A stretch of DNA of 64,000 nucleotides from Symsagittifera roscoffensis. Taxonomy: Eukaryota > Xenacoelomorpha > Acoela > Convolutidae. The stretch covers positions 47,880,276 through 47,944,275 of the forward strand of contig NC_087069.1 of assembly GCF_963678635.1 (NCBI RefSeq). The letters are read 5' to 3'. Below, one piece after another: positions 13,199 through 24,260 of this stretch. A program made the translations under genes and the position numbers. Under the pieces are notes generated by a model. It ran no database searches, had not been told where the DNA came from, and was given only the letters and a program-made list of their open reading frames with translations. How positions within the stretch are numbered: position 1 is the stretch's first letter; every line of letters begins with the position of its first letter.

Positions 13199-16100
13199 CC
13201 GACTCCTTCAGGTTACGACTGAGCAGTTCTGCAAACAACAGCCTCTCCACAGCCACTGACTTGGTGGCCCTGGCGTCCAGTGCCCCCCTGAATGCAAACG
13301 CATCTCCCCAGGTGGAGGGGGTGCTCCCATACTGTGGGGGAGTGCAGTCTCCGTCATTTTCTCCTGACAGGTCACCGGTACGATTCATACCTTAAACAAT
13401 CAAACAATGAAAAGTAAGCAGAAAATCAACTTGGCCGAAACTGACTTCCAACACAGAGCCTAAGCTTCATCTTGCAAACGCAAGCGAACAAGCAGCAAAA
13501 ATAAAATAACCAGGGAAGAAATATTTGTAACCACTATTTTGCTACCTGACCAGAATAGTGATTCGAAAAAAGAAATAAATTTAGAAACCGTACCTGACGA
13601 GTCCTCAGCTCCCAGTCCAATCCACTGAGCACAGGGGAACTTCCATATATGGCCAGTGAGACTGTTCCTTATTAGGAGAGTGTCCATAAACCAGTTGGAT
13701 GTCTTACACGTTCCCTCACAGCCAATGCGCACAGTTAACAGACGGCCCAGGTTGTCACACTTAAAACAAAAAAAAACATCTGATTGAATTTTAGAGAATA
13801 GTTTGTTCGAGCGCGTATATAAATTAATGGAACAAAAATTTGTCTTCTAAGTAATAATGTCTTCCAATTAGCAATTTCGAACAGATTTTTGGATAAAGAA
13901 AATAGAAAATAACAATTTCAGTTCTCCCTCTATAACAAATCCTCACTATAAACTCGTCTAAATTTTCTGAAACTTTTATGTTTTGAAATATCGATCGAAA
14001 CACGATTAAAACAGCATTGCTCACAGTTGAAAAGCTATATCTAAACTACCTGAATGAAGTATATAAATATAGGCAAAAATTTTAGATACATTTCAGAATT
14101 AAATTATTTACTGTTATGATAAATCACTCGAGCTTATGACGTTTATAGGCGTCAACTGATTTCCGTGGGGAAAAATGAAATAAAAGTTCTTGCTCGTTTT
14201 TTTTTCTAATCACGAGGAGTGAGCAACAACTCAAACCAACTCACCTTGAAAGCTAACTCATTATTATCCGACTGCAAATACAACTTCTCACTTTGGTTCA
14301 AACTGCCAGTCACTATAATCGTGATTCGGTTCTCGTTAATCCTCGGAATTGGACAAACGTGCAATTTATACGCCACTTTACACACTGGAAAATTATCCGT
14401 GAATGAAAAGAAATCAACTGCGTTCAAGGTCAGAAGATGGTAGGTCAGTTGCGTAATCGTATCAACATGTGAAAACTCAGTATCATCAAAAAGGAAAAAC
14501 GAATTCGGTCTGTAAAGCTGACGTAACAGAATCTCATCGCCGAGTAATTCTTTAATATGCGAGGCTAAAACTTTTCTTTCAATTGCAAGTCGAATCCAAG
14601 CTCGAACTTTACTAGCTTCAGTCTTCAATTCGACCATTGATTGCACAATACGTATTGACTGCATTAGATTCTGCTGGTAGAATTTGATTTTAAACGTCTG
14701 CAAAGGGGTTGAGATCGACAACTGGCTGGAAGGGTGGCGGCCTCCGGCAGTCGGGGTTTGGGCCATTCGAGGCTCGGCGCGGACCGTGTTAGGGCTGACG
14801 GGGAGGGATCCGGCGGATGACAGATTGTTCCGATTGGGAGTCCGCGAGGGGGTTGAGAGGAGCATTTGTCGTTTTCCAAACTCGACTAGATGTGACCATA
14901 ATGGCGAGTGACCCTAGAATCATTAATTACTTCATCTTATTTGAGTTTTCGAAAATTTTTAGCAACAAAAATAGCAACGATAACATCCAAACAGTTCATT
15001 GTGAAAAAAATATCAAAACTTAAATTTCACGTCAAGCTCGAGTTATAGATTTTATCATTTTTTATATTGAATCTTGTACGAGGATTGGACAAATTTTTAT
15101 TTCAAAAAACAGCTGGCCTTAAAGCTCTTGGAATTTCGAGAATAAATTATGACCGGCGTTTTTTTGGTACAATTAACCCTATTTGAGAAAACTGGATCAA
15201 TGCGAAAAACTTTTGTATCGCTGGTAAATCTGATAATTATTTTCTGTTTTCGAAATTAAAAGTCGATAGCGTTTTTCGTGACCTTAACAATTTTGCTGTT
15301 CAAATTTTGCAGTTTGCCTTTCTTTGAACAATAGAAATTCACTGAACTTAAGAAGAAATCAAAAATCAAACCGCTAAAAAGTACATTTGAACCTGAACAA
15401 GTTATAAAATTTTTCCTGGGAAAAAAAATCATCACGACCCATATAATAATCTGAAGTTCGTTCATCAACTCTTTATAAAGTGAAATCCTTATGCTGTAAT
15501 GAATTTTCTCTACCTTTTTCACAGCCAACCCGTGACTCCAAACTCTATCCAGCAAATCACACAAACTCTTAATCAGAGTGTTCTCCTCTTGGAGTGAAAC
15601 TGACTCTTGGATTCCCAGATTCTCAACTTCTCTTCCTAGTTTCACCAACAATAACTTTTTCGTCTTAGTTTTACATTCGTCTAAAAGTTCTTCGATGAGT
15701 TTCTTTGGATTTTTGAAATTGAAGGCTGAAATATCTGCAGGTGCGTGTATTGACGGACTGATTGCTGGAAATAGATTCGTATTAGTTGGCGTTCGGCTGC
15801 TCTCTCTTTCGGCCGAATGCCCTTTGGGCGTAGCTGGTGACCCAGATGCGCTTTTAGGACTCTTGAGAAATGGTGCCTGGAATTCGGACCCTGATTCTGG
15901 TATGATAAGATGGAGATTTTCTAGCTTTTTGTTTAGCACTGTGAAGTTATCTGGGGTGTTGCATAGCACGACTGTTTGGGAAGTGGACGATGACATAATA
16001 GTGTTGACTTCGTCGACTGAAATAAATAATATTTTAGTCAGAAAAACGTGACACGATTTAAAATTCACAGGTGAGCGCGCGGGAGGAAAAAGAGCGAAAT

Positions 16101-19100
16101 AGTTTGAGATAACCTTGACAACTCACCGCAGTGTTGAACAAACGCTTGGTCGTCATGGGGCAGTGGGTTTTCAAGGCGGCGTTTGAACACCGAGTAGAAA
16201 CTTCCACCCTAAAAAGCACACAAGTTTTCTAGAAAACTCTTGAAATAAGCTCAAATGATAACAAATTAATGTTACAGTATTGTATAAATCAACCATTTAG
16301 TTACTAACGACGAACTAACACAACTATTAGATAGCTTTCTGCTTCTTGTATTTGAAACTGAACTCCTTTTGTTCGAAATATCAAGACGTGGTTCTTTTTT
16401 TTTCGAAACATCAACACGTATTTCAAGTGATCGTGGTTTAATAGGTTAGTACCCCTGACTAACACCAGCGTATCTTCTTAAAAAAAAACATATTTTTCGA
16501 ATATCATACCTTCCTATATCCTGAAAAAAAAACTTTTTTGTGACGCGTGATTGGCTGGGCAGAGGGTTAATCTAGGCTTTGATATCTAGTTAAACAAGTT
16601 TTCAGTCCTTTTCGCAAATAACAGAACCAGTATCAACCCAGTTTCGTCATAGCTTCTTAGTGGTCCTCAAAGATATCCTAGTGTTCCAGATATCCTGGGT
16701 TTTTTTCCTAGTCTCCGCATGCTTTTTTGACGTACACATGCATATTTCCTTAATTAAATAATACATTTCGATCATCATACCTTCCTTGTAGTTCTCATAT
16801 GGTCCAAAAATGAGACAAACATCTGAGTCTGAACGAAGTCACTCAGGAACTTCGACTCCTCCGAGGTCGCCCTCTCACTCAAGAAGGCCATGTGATCGAA
16901 TTGAGAGGAGCCACTCTGCTGGGTTGCAGTTGTGTAGCTGTTGTAGCCAGAGATGAGCTGAAAGAAGGATTAAGATACTATTTTCGGACTGTCTGGAACT
17001 CTGATTTAGTTTAATCATTCGACAATCTGCTGTATTGCAGTGGTTTAGCTGTTGCAGCCAGATATGACCTATTAAAAGGAAATAACAACAAAAAAAAACA
17101 ATTTTTGGACAGTCTGGAACTTAACAGTGCAATCATTTACAAATAGCGATAGCTTGGATTGATAAAAACAGATTCTTTGAGCCATTTTGCGCACGCCATT
17201 TTGTGACAACAGATTTTGCGCATGAACCATTTATCTTGCAAGGTTGTAGATGAAGACCAAGTGCATTTGGAATTGGAGGAGCACGGAAAAAAATAAATTC
17301 CCGATTAAGGCTGGAGCCCAACTTTGCAGTCGATTTCACATCGACGTTATGTTTGTAACGAGTAGCGTTTGAGATTGTACCTTCAACATGTACTCCAGAA
17401 CAGTCTCCCGGATGATCTGATTCATCAATAGCGTCTGCACCTCTTCGGAGAAATCACACTTGAACTGAAACAGAAAAACAAACATGAAGATTAACTTGAA
17501 CAGTTGCAGTTCATAAACAGGATGGTCGTCCTTTCCTCATGTTCATAAATATTAAAACTCTTTCGATTAATTTTAATGATTGTCTTTAATTGCTAAAGAA
17601 CTGAGGCGTCGATCAATTCAAGGATTTTTCCAAGAGCTCCGATTGATTTTCTTATACTGCAATTCTTATAACATTGTTTTCGAATTAAAACAGAACACTG
17701 CGAAGGTAAATTGGCTATTTTCAGCCCCATTTGACAATTTCCCAAATGCAAACCAATTTTTTTATGCTGCAATAAAACAAATTAAACTCAGAGGCCAAGC
17801 TTCCTTTTGCGTACAGAAGCAAGAAAACGGCAAAAACGACACTGAAAAGGCAAAAAAGAGAAAAGTAAATAAAAAAGAAAACGAAGTCTTGAAAAATAAA
17901 AAACATTCAATGCGTCTGATTCAAACACTAGTAGCCCAGCTGAAACTGGAGATCTGGAGATGACTTTTGAGCTTTCTTTAGAATATATTTTACTGATGCG
18001 AAGGAAATCAGTTATTTTTCAACGAAAAAAAATTCACCCAAAACCATAATATAATGGCTTCTCTGCTAAAGTAAGAGATTTGACGCTTATTGGGAGAGCT
18101 TCACACAAATCGCATTCCTAATGAATTCTTTATCTCAAATTTAGCTGGTTAGTTTCGAGTTTATTCTGATTTCTCATATAATTCCAAAATAAGTGAGCAG
18201 CCATATGATACCAAAATAAATAGTTTCCAAAGAGTCTAAAAAAACAAACCCTACACAATCCCATATATAAGACAAGAACTTGCCATTAACTAAGCATTGA
18301 ATGAAAAAAAAGCAATTAAAACGCTATTTAATTCATCTTACACAGTAACAGCATAAGACCCGATGACGACATACTTGGACAAGACACGATGGCCATCTTC
18401 GAAAACAATTAGACTATATAATGATTAACCAAAGGTTTCACAAGGCCCTTAAAAGATGTAGACCAATTAGTAAGCCTGTGTGGTACAGACCACAATCTAG
18501 TTTGTGATAACCTTGGCGTAAAATTATGTAGAAATCGCAATAAGAAAAACGTGCCTCGACCCAATTTCAGAACCCTCCTCTAGAACCAGGAGATAACAAA
18601 AAGCGTGCTCCGAAAACATTGACAAAACGCTTGCAAGAACAGTAAACCCAGACTGGGGAAAACTCCGAGATACTGTTCAATCAATATCCAGAGGCCTCGT
18701 TGAAACAAACCCTAAAAAAACCCTGGATGACAGACCATATCATAGCACTCATCTGCCAAAGAGAGGAGCTGAAAAAAGTTTCATCAAATCCAGAATACAA
18801 GAAACTGTCCAAAGAAATCAAAAAACAATGTAAAGAAGCGAAGAACGCACACATGATTTCAGAAATACTCGAAATCGAAAGACTCGAAGACGAAAACGAT
18901 ACTTTTTCGATGTACAAGAGAATGAAACATCTTACAAGAAAACAAATTACGAAATCGAAAGGTATTAATAATGACAAAGGAGAATGGCTAACAAGCCCAG
19001 AAGATATTACAAAAAGATGGAAACAATACCTTGACCATCTCTACAGGTTAAACGGAGAACATTTGAAACCTGAAGATAAATATACTGATGATAATCCCAC

Positions 19101-22100
19101 AATAATCATGATCGAGTTCCAAGCTGCTCTAAAGAAACTGAGAAACAACAAATGTGTTGGATGTGACCAAGTGCCAATAGAAGCGCTGCGATGCCTGAGC
19201 AACAGCTCCTTAAGTATTGTACACCAGACTGTTAAAAATGCTTACGAAACCGGGGAACTAAATGTCGATTTTCTAACGTCGCTTATAATCGCGCTGCCGA
19301 AGAAAAAAGGAACTCTTAAATGCGATGAACATCGAACAATCGCTATTATTGCACAAACTGTAAAAAATTTACTGATCACAGTGCTGCAAAAAATAGCACC
19401 CATACTAAACTAGCAAAGCAATAAACTACAGTACGGATTCCTACCAAACAGAGGGACAATAGAAGCCATTAGTGCTCTAAAAACCATAATGATGAGTTTT
19501 GTAAACAGGAGAGAAAACCTCTACGTTGTTTTCATCGACTTTACGAAAGCTTTTGACCAAGTAAACCACCATAAACTTATCGAGATATTGAAAGAAAGGG
19601 GAATAAATGGAAGAGCTTTAAAAATAATTGTGAACCTCTATTTGAACTAAAAAGCATTAATGAAAGACGAAGAGACACTTGTAAATGAAATTTATATAAA
19701 GAGAGGCGTTAGACAAGGTTGCATCCTATCGCCTGTTCTTTTTAACACTTATGCTGATCATGCGATGAGTAAGCTGTCAAAGCACAAAGGTGTTTCTATA
19801 GGTAGAGAAGTGGTAAACAGACTACTTTATGCAGATGACACCGTTCTTCTCGCTGAATCGAAATATTATTTGCAAGAACTTCCAGATGAACTCGTCAACA
19901 TTGGTCATGAATATGACATTGAAATAAACCTCAAGAAAACAAAATCAATGAAATTAGATTTTCCAGGTTCTGACATGGAACCGATCGACCTGAAGCTTGG
20001 AGGAAGTCTAGTCGAAGAAGTTAAACTTTTCAAATATCATGGAGTGAATCTTAGTTCAGATCTGTCAGATCTCACGGAAGTTAAATGCCGTATTGCCATA
20101 GCCAGGGAGAAGTTCTTCGAGCGGAAAGAACTATTCCGCGGCGACCTTCGACTGAAGACGAAATTAAAAATCCTCCGCGTTTTTATCTAGAGCATTATAA
20201 GATACGGATCGGAGACATGGGCCATCACTAAAACCATCAGAGACTGCATAAAGGCTTTTGAGATGTGGTGTTATCGGCGAATATTAAAAGTACGATACAC
20301 TGCTCATTTAACAAATTCCCCGATATTGAAACGCGTGAGTCTAGAACATGCCATCCTTTTGACAACGATACGAAAGATAAGAATGATGTATATAGGACAC
20401 GTACTCCGAGGATCGTCAGGCAGCGAATTGAGAGATATCCTAATTGAAGAAGTCCAACAGAAGAATGTAGGCAAAGGACGAAGGAAACCTTTCTGGTTTG
20501 ACGAGCCCTGGAGCTTGATCGAAAACAATGAAAATAAGAATATTAAACAGACGTAACTAATCAGAAGGGCGCAAAAACGTCGATTATGGAAGCAGTTGAT
20601 CGACAATTACTGTTTCGTGGAACCAACTCTCACAAAGAGGATGGCGCAAACTGATGATGAACAACATAAGAGAACTTAGGCTGAAAAAGTGACATCGTGA
20701 TATTACACTACGCTCCGTTAGTGTAAACATGTCACATGAACAAAATAACAGATTTAAACCAATTTCTTATGTGAAACTCGCGGTGATGCATTTTCATATT
20801 TTTTAATTTTCCGAGGTGGGTCGGAAATTGGAAAAGAATCCAGAATTAAAAACGCTAAATCACCTGATGATTGCCAGTGTAGTAGAGCGTGAGTCTATTT
20901 TGTATGTTGGTAATCAGCCTCCGCTTGTCCGGGAGGGGAGTCTGATCCTCTGGCCAGTTGATCAAGCCACTGTCCAGATCCACCACACAGAACAGTGCTT
21001 TGTTGATGTTGTCTTCTATCGCCATGGAGTCACTTTGTAGGATGTAAGCGTTGTCTTGTACGTTCACTCCTAAGAACAATATATTGCTAAAATTATTTGA
21101 TATTTATCAACAATAAACATTAAAAACAAACCTTGGCAGGCAGATTTCAAATTGTGGTTTTGATGAAACTGATTTTTTAAATTCGATTCGCGATAAAAAA
21201 AATGCTGTTAATCATTATTTATTAAAATTACTATCAATGTTTCTAACTAAGAACTTAATATTCGAAAATAATGATAACAATGAATTCAATCAAATCATGA
21301 ACAATATATTTTTTACACTTTTCAGATTAAAATCTCAATTTCAAGCTATGAAAAATCAGACAACTTTGAATTCTCACCTATAATGTAGGGCTGTGGCATC
21401 TCCAGAAACTCAATGTGGGCAGATGGCAGATGGGGCACATATGCCAGTTGCCACTGGAACGGATAGAGCAACCCCATCAGGGACTCAGTAGCCGGCACCA
21501 ATTTCGAAGCACTGGATCAAACACAAATGTGATACAATAAGTTAGATATTTGAGGAATGCTAGTTTTAAGATGCTTTATGAGATCTAAAAGGGGGGAAGG
21601 TCTAAAAGGTCTAAAAGGGGGGAAATAGTTAACAAGATCCGATCTGAAAAACTCTTTATTTATGTAAAGAAAAAAATGAGATAAGAAGCTTTAGAAGAAA
21701 ATTAGCGTTATAAGAAACTGAAATTTTCAAAATAAATTAGGAAAATCAAGAATTAAAACATTTTTTTTTTCAGAAATTTAGTTTTTTCTAATTGTTCAAG
21801 CAAACCTTGAAAAGAACATTGCAGAAACTAAAATAAAAAAATATATGATTTATTTAAAGCCCATTCAGTTTGTAATGTTTCAAAAATTCAATCTTCTTTC
21901 TGACCAAAATCCAGAAACATGAAAGCGAAAATTTAAAATTAAACTGGGATGAAATCAGTTATACAATTAATAACGAGTTTTATAAATCTAAAAATTGTCC
22001 AGCAACTATAACGTATCTTCTTCTGACCAAAATCTAGAAATTTAAAACCGGAAACTCAAAATTTAACTGGGATGAAACCAGCTATACATTTAATAACGAG

Positions 22101-24204
22101 ATTATAACATAACTTTAACTGACCTTGCAGATTTGAGGAGTACGTATTTCTCACTCATACAACATGCCAGCATTGAGATGGAGTTGTCCAGACCCACTTC
22201 GTCGAAGAGAGACTGCTTGATTGACAGGTTGAACAGGGGCAGTTGGGTCTTGCAGTTGGGCAGATAGAACGCTGCCAAGTGGGAGGAGCTCCTAAATCAA
22301 AGTTATCTAAACCATAAACATCCACGGCTTGTCCACCATTTCCCCATCACATGCCAATTTCTCTTTATACTTTTTGTCCACGTATTGCAATAGTAAAAAA
22401 AATGGTATTTGGATAATTACGTAATTACACGCAAAAACACACACTCAATTACAATTTCGCCAAATCAATTATTACACTGTAAAATTCAAGTTCAAGTACA
22501 AAAAATGACATGTGGGTGAGGGGGCGGGTAGAAGAGACATATTCACAAGCAAAATAGGGTCTGTCATTCATATTACGATCCCCCATTAATTAACATCTCA
22601 GCCAATATACAACAATTACAGTGTTATGGGGTGATAACACAATAACTCAATGAACTTTTACGATATTTTCAGAGAACATTTTATGGATAAAAACAAAATC
22701 TCCAATGAAAATTGCAACATCAGTGTAAATTTGTAACATTGGAAAACTCGATAGTAGTTTATCGGTACTGGATACTAAGTGACAAAAAAAAACAGTAATA
22801 TGTACAACATACTTGAACACAATCCAAGATGACAACTGACACTGAACCGGCAATAACAATTTCGACACAATTTTAGGAGCTATCAAATCTCCATCGCTTT
22901 GCCCACCCTTTCCAGTCCCAGACAGATCCAAACTTGACGAAGAGGCTGAAGATGTCTTCAGTTCTGTGGCTATGAAGTCCAGACATCTGGACATGAATGC
23001 ATGCAGAGGGTACTGAGAAACTAAGCTGATACATTTCTGCTCGTACAGTCCACAGCTTACGTCTGAAATAATTGATATGAGCACAAAAACAATCAAATAT
23101 TTAATAGTATGGGCGGTTCTTATGACAATCTGTCAACATTGGGCTTAAGGTTGCCTCAATTTGAAGCAAAGAGCATAGTTCATGGTGAGCATCGAACCCC
23201 CGACCTTTCGATTAAGGAGCTTATTTGAAGACAAGTTGATGATCATATGTCTTAAAGGTCTCTTTGTTCACGGAAGTCAAATTTAGACAAATTCATGTCA
23301 TGAATAGAGCTTAGACGTAGCCAATTCACCCTGAACGCTTCATAGTATTAATAAACAACCTGTGAATCTTCCACTCTGTGTGAGCTGATTGAATTGGGGT
23401 GACTTGGCAAGTGGACTGGAATACACTAGCGAGTGAGTGAACAGTCTGGTTCCGGTCTCTCTAGTCAGAACACATGCACTCTTGAATTGCACATCTTTGG
23501 CCTGCACACGCACACCACTCGATACCTGCAAAGACGAATCAAATTTGATCAACTATCAATTTTTTTTTCATCAGGTCTGTTTTTGCAACATTTAGCAACA
23601 CGCTCAAATGTTACATATGAAAAAAAATTGAAATTGACCGAGAAAAATTTCACAATAAATTGCTTTAATTGTCTTTGATGACTGATAAACAAAATGACTC
23701 ACCAGAGGAAGGAAGTGGGCATTGATGAATTTGGCTCTCTTGAGAGGGTAAAAATGAACTAAGGAGGGAAACGTGACGTCACAGATCGAACAGGGATCAT
23801 CCACAGGTCCACAGCTGTTGCTTTTGTTGTTCCCGTCTAGATCAATTAAGAGGCAAATAAATTACTAATTATGGACATTTAAGCTGTTCTCAAGGCGCTT
23901 GCGTGACGAGTGGACTTAAAGTTAAATTTATACGGCCTATAAAAGTCACAAACTTGATTAAGATATCGTATTTTTACAGTTAAAGGAAAGTCACAGTGAA
24001 AGTCTTAGTATTTTTTACAGTGAAAGTCACTTTTGTCGATTAAGAACATTTTTGATTTTCTTGATTAAAGAATTTTATCATCGCGGGATTTGTATCCAAA
24101 ACTGTTGATAAAAGTGTCTCACCTTTGTTTGTACACACTGATGAGAAGCTTTTATCGAAGTCTGCTTGGCAAGTCACGACACAGAAGCCAACACTCAACT
24201 CCAT
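13199..24204 (-). CDS. DENND5: DENND5-type DENN/RUN/PLAT Rab regulator
   Basis: Homologue of DENND5A/B (Rab6-interacting protein 1), a GDP-GTP exchange factor linking Rab39/Rab6 membrane traffic. Exons: 24204-24123, 23836-23703, 23525-23360, 23062-22813, 22291-22124, 21511-21378, 21069-20864, 17464-17381, 16957-16781, 16208-16127, 16016-15514, 14913-14245, 13759-13594, 13390-13199; all phases agree. Order: uDENN (to 23360; VLTRETGTRLFTHSLVYSS), cDENN (23062-20864; LMGLLYPFQWQLAYVPHLP), dDENN (17464-16127; FVQTQMFVSFLDH), a Ser/Pro-rich linker, RUN1 (ENTLIKSLCDLLDRVWSHGL in 16016-15514, continuing through SPLWSH in 14913-14245), PLAT (HIWKFPCAQWIGLGAEDSS in 13759-13594). About 1004 codons against about 1290 in vertebrates. 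The part linking cDENN to dDENN is short and the second RUN domain is not found before CCZ1 begins. The last exon ends at a GT donor, so the 3' end is missing or cryptic. The start ATG 24204 is preferred over the in-frame 24252 because CCAAT boxes lie between them. Confidence 0.9.
14245..14913 (-). CDS. DENND5: DENND5 exon: RUN1 rest and PLAT start
   Basis: A 669-nt phase 0-0 exon, the largest of the gene. It opens with SPLWSHLVEFGKRQ, matching the DENND5 SALWSHLL segment, then a low-complexity Ser/Pro/Arg stretch, then the conserved helix KVRAWIRLAIERKVLASHIK and YHLLTLNAVDFFSFTD of the first RUN domain. It ends in PLAT beta strands (ITIIVTGSLNQSEKLYLQ) before AAG|GTGAGT. The Ser/Pro insert is longer than I would expect for vertebrate DENND5. 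An antisense open frame over the 5' part is a shadow. Confidence 0.9.
15052..15480 (+). repeat. TATA-type dispersed repeat, example copy
   Basis: A/T-rich family of about 450 bp. Order: (CA)GTTGGAAAAGAG, TTCGAATTTCAAAG, GGCCTTAAAGCTCTT, TTGAGAAAACTGGATCAA, TTATTCCGCTGG, AAACTAGAAGTCGATCACG, TTTACACTTTGCTGTTC, then a TATATAA box (CCTATATAAGAGT) and a conserved end (CACTACGTTCATTACTCTT). Other copies or parts: 1580-1740, 7052-7484, 9116-9330, 25110-25400, 29378-29830, 30223-30580, 31410-31600, 31975-32270, 33548-33757, 34115-34335, 40553-40810, 41930-42240, 45000-45260. All lie in the same orientation. This copy is in a DENND5 intron. Confidence 0.7.
18355..20700 (+). mobile_element. Degenerate APE-type LINE in a DENND5 intron
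   Basis: A non-LTR retrotransposon remnant lying antisense to DENND5 in the intron 20863-17465. It is 5'-truncated inside the endonuclease: around 18400-18540, LDYIMINQRFHKAL and GTDHNLVCDNLG are visible in shifted frames. The reverse transcriptase (18700-20556) keeps FIDFTKAFDQVNHHKL, GVRQGCILSPVLFNTYADH and the catalytic YADD (RLLYADDTVLLAES), and ends with the usual LINE tail (IGHVLRG). No poly-A tail or target-site duplication was found. Confidence 0.85.
18700..20690 (+). pseudogene. LINE reverse transcriptase with in-frame stops
   Basis: Reverse transcriptase that would prime cDNA synthesis from nicked target DNA. The frame is continuous from 18700 to 20690 with no indel but has stops at 19411 (TAG), 19648 (TAA), 20188 (TAG) and 20554 (TAA). 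Protein homology continues across each one, for example QYGFLPNRG after the first and LIRRAQKRRLWKQL after the last. The pattern is point decay (C to T or G to A) without frameshift, so the copy is dead but not ancient. Host genes in the window use TAA and TGA as true stops, so a variant code is not needed. Confidence 0.85.
21891..22110. repeat. Two-copy ~127-bp repeat in a DENND5 intron
   Basis: TCTTCTTTCTGACCAAAATC and TCTTCTTCTGACCAAAATC start two head-to-tail units that end in AATAACGAG, next to the donor of the 22291-22124 exon. Confidence 0.65.
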
Positions 24205-24260
24205 TACGCCTCCTCTCAGCCAATCAGAATCGCTCAGTAACCATTGAACCAATCAGATAC
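24205..24260 (-). promoter_or_regulatory. Paired CCAAT boxes upstream of DENND5
   Basis: Two CCAATCAG motifs on the plus strand (at about 24218 and 24244) read as inverted CCAAT (ATTGG) on the gene strand, 15-45 bp above ATG 24204. Paired CCAAT boxes are typical binding sites for NF-Y in TATA-less animal promoters. Their position between two in-frame ATGs argues that the lower ATG is the start or that transcription begins very close to it. This is inference from motif and spacing only. Confidence 0.4.

Noticed and set aside
14684-16051. Plus-strand frames opposite DENND5 exons
   Set aside because: They are shadows of the conserved minus-strand RUN and linker exons.
17580-17963. 127-codon Lys-rich plus frame
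   Set aside because: Composition is that of A-rich intron DNA, with no homology and no splice logic.
18700-20556. Stop-codon reassignment, suggested by four in-frame stops in the LINE
   Set aside because: STAT and Gag-Pol end at normal stops and host exons contain none in frame, so decay is the simpler reading.
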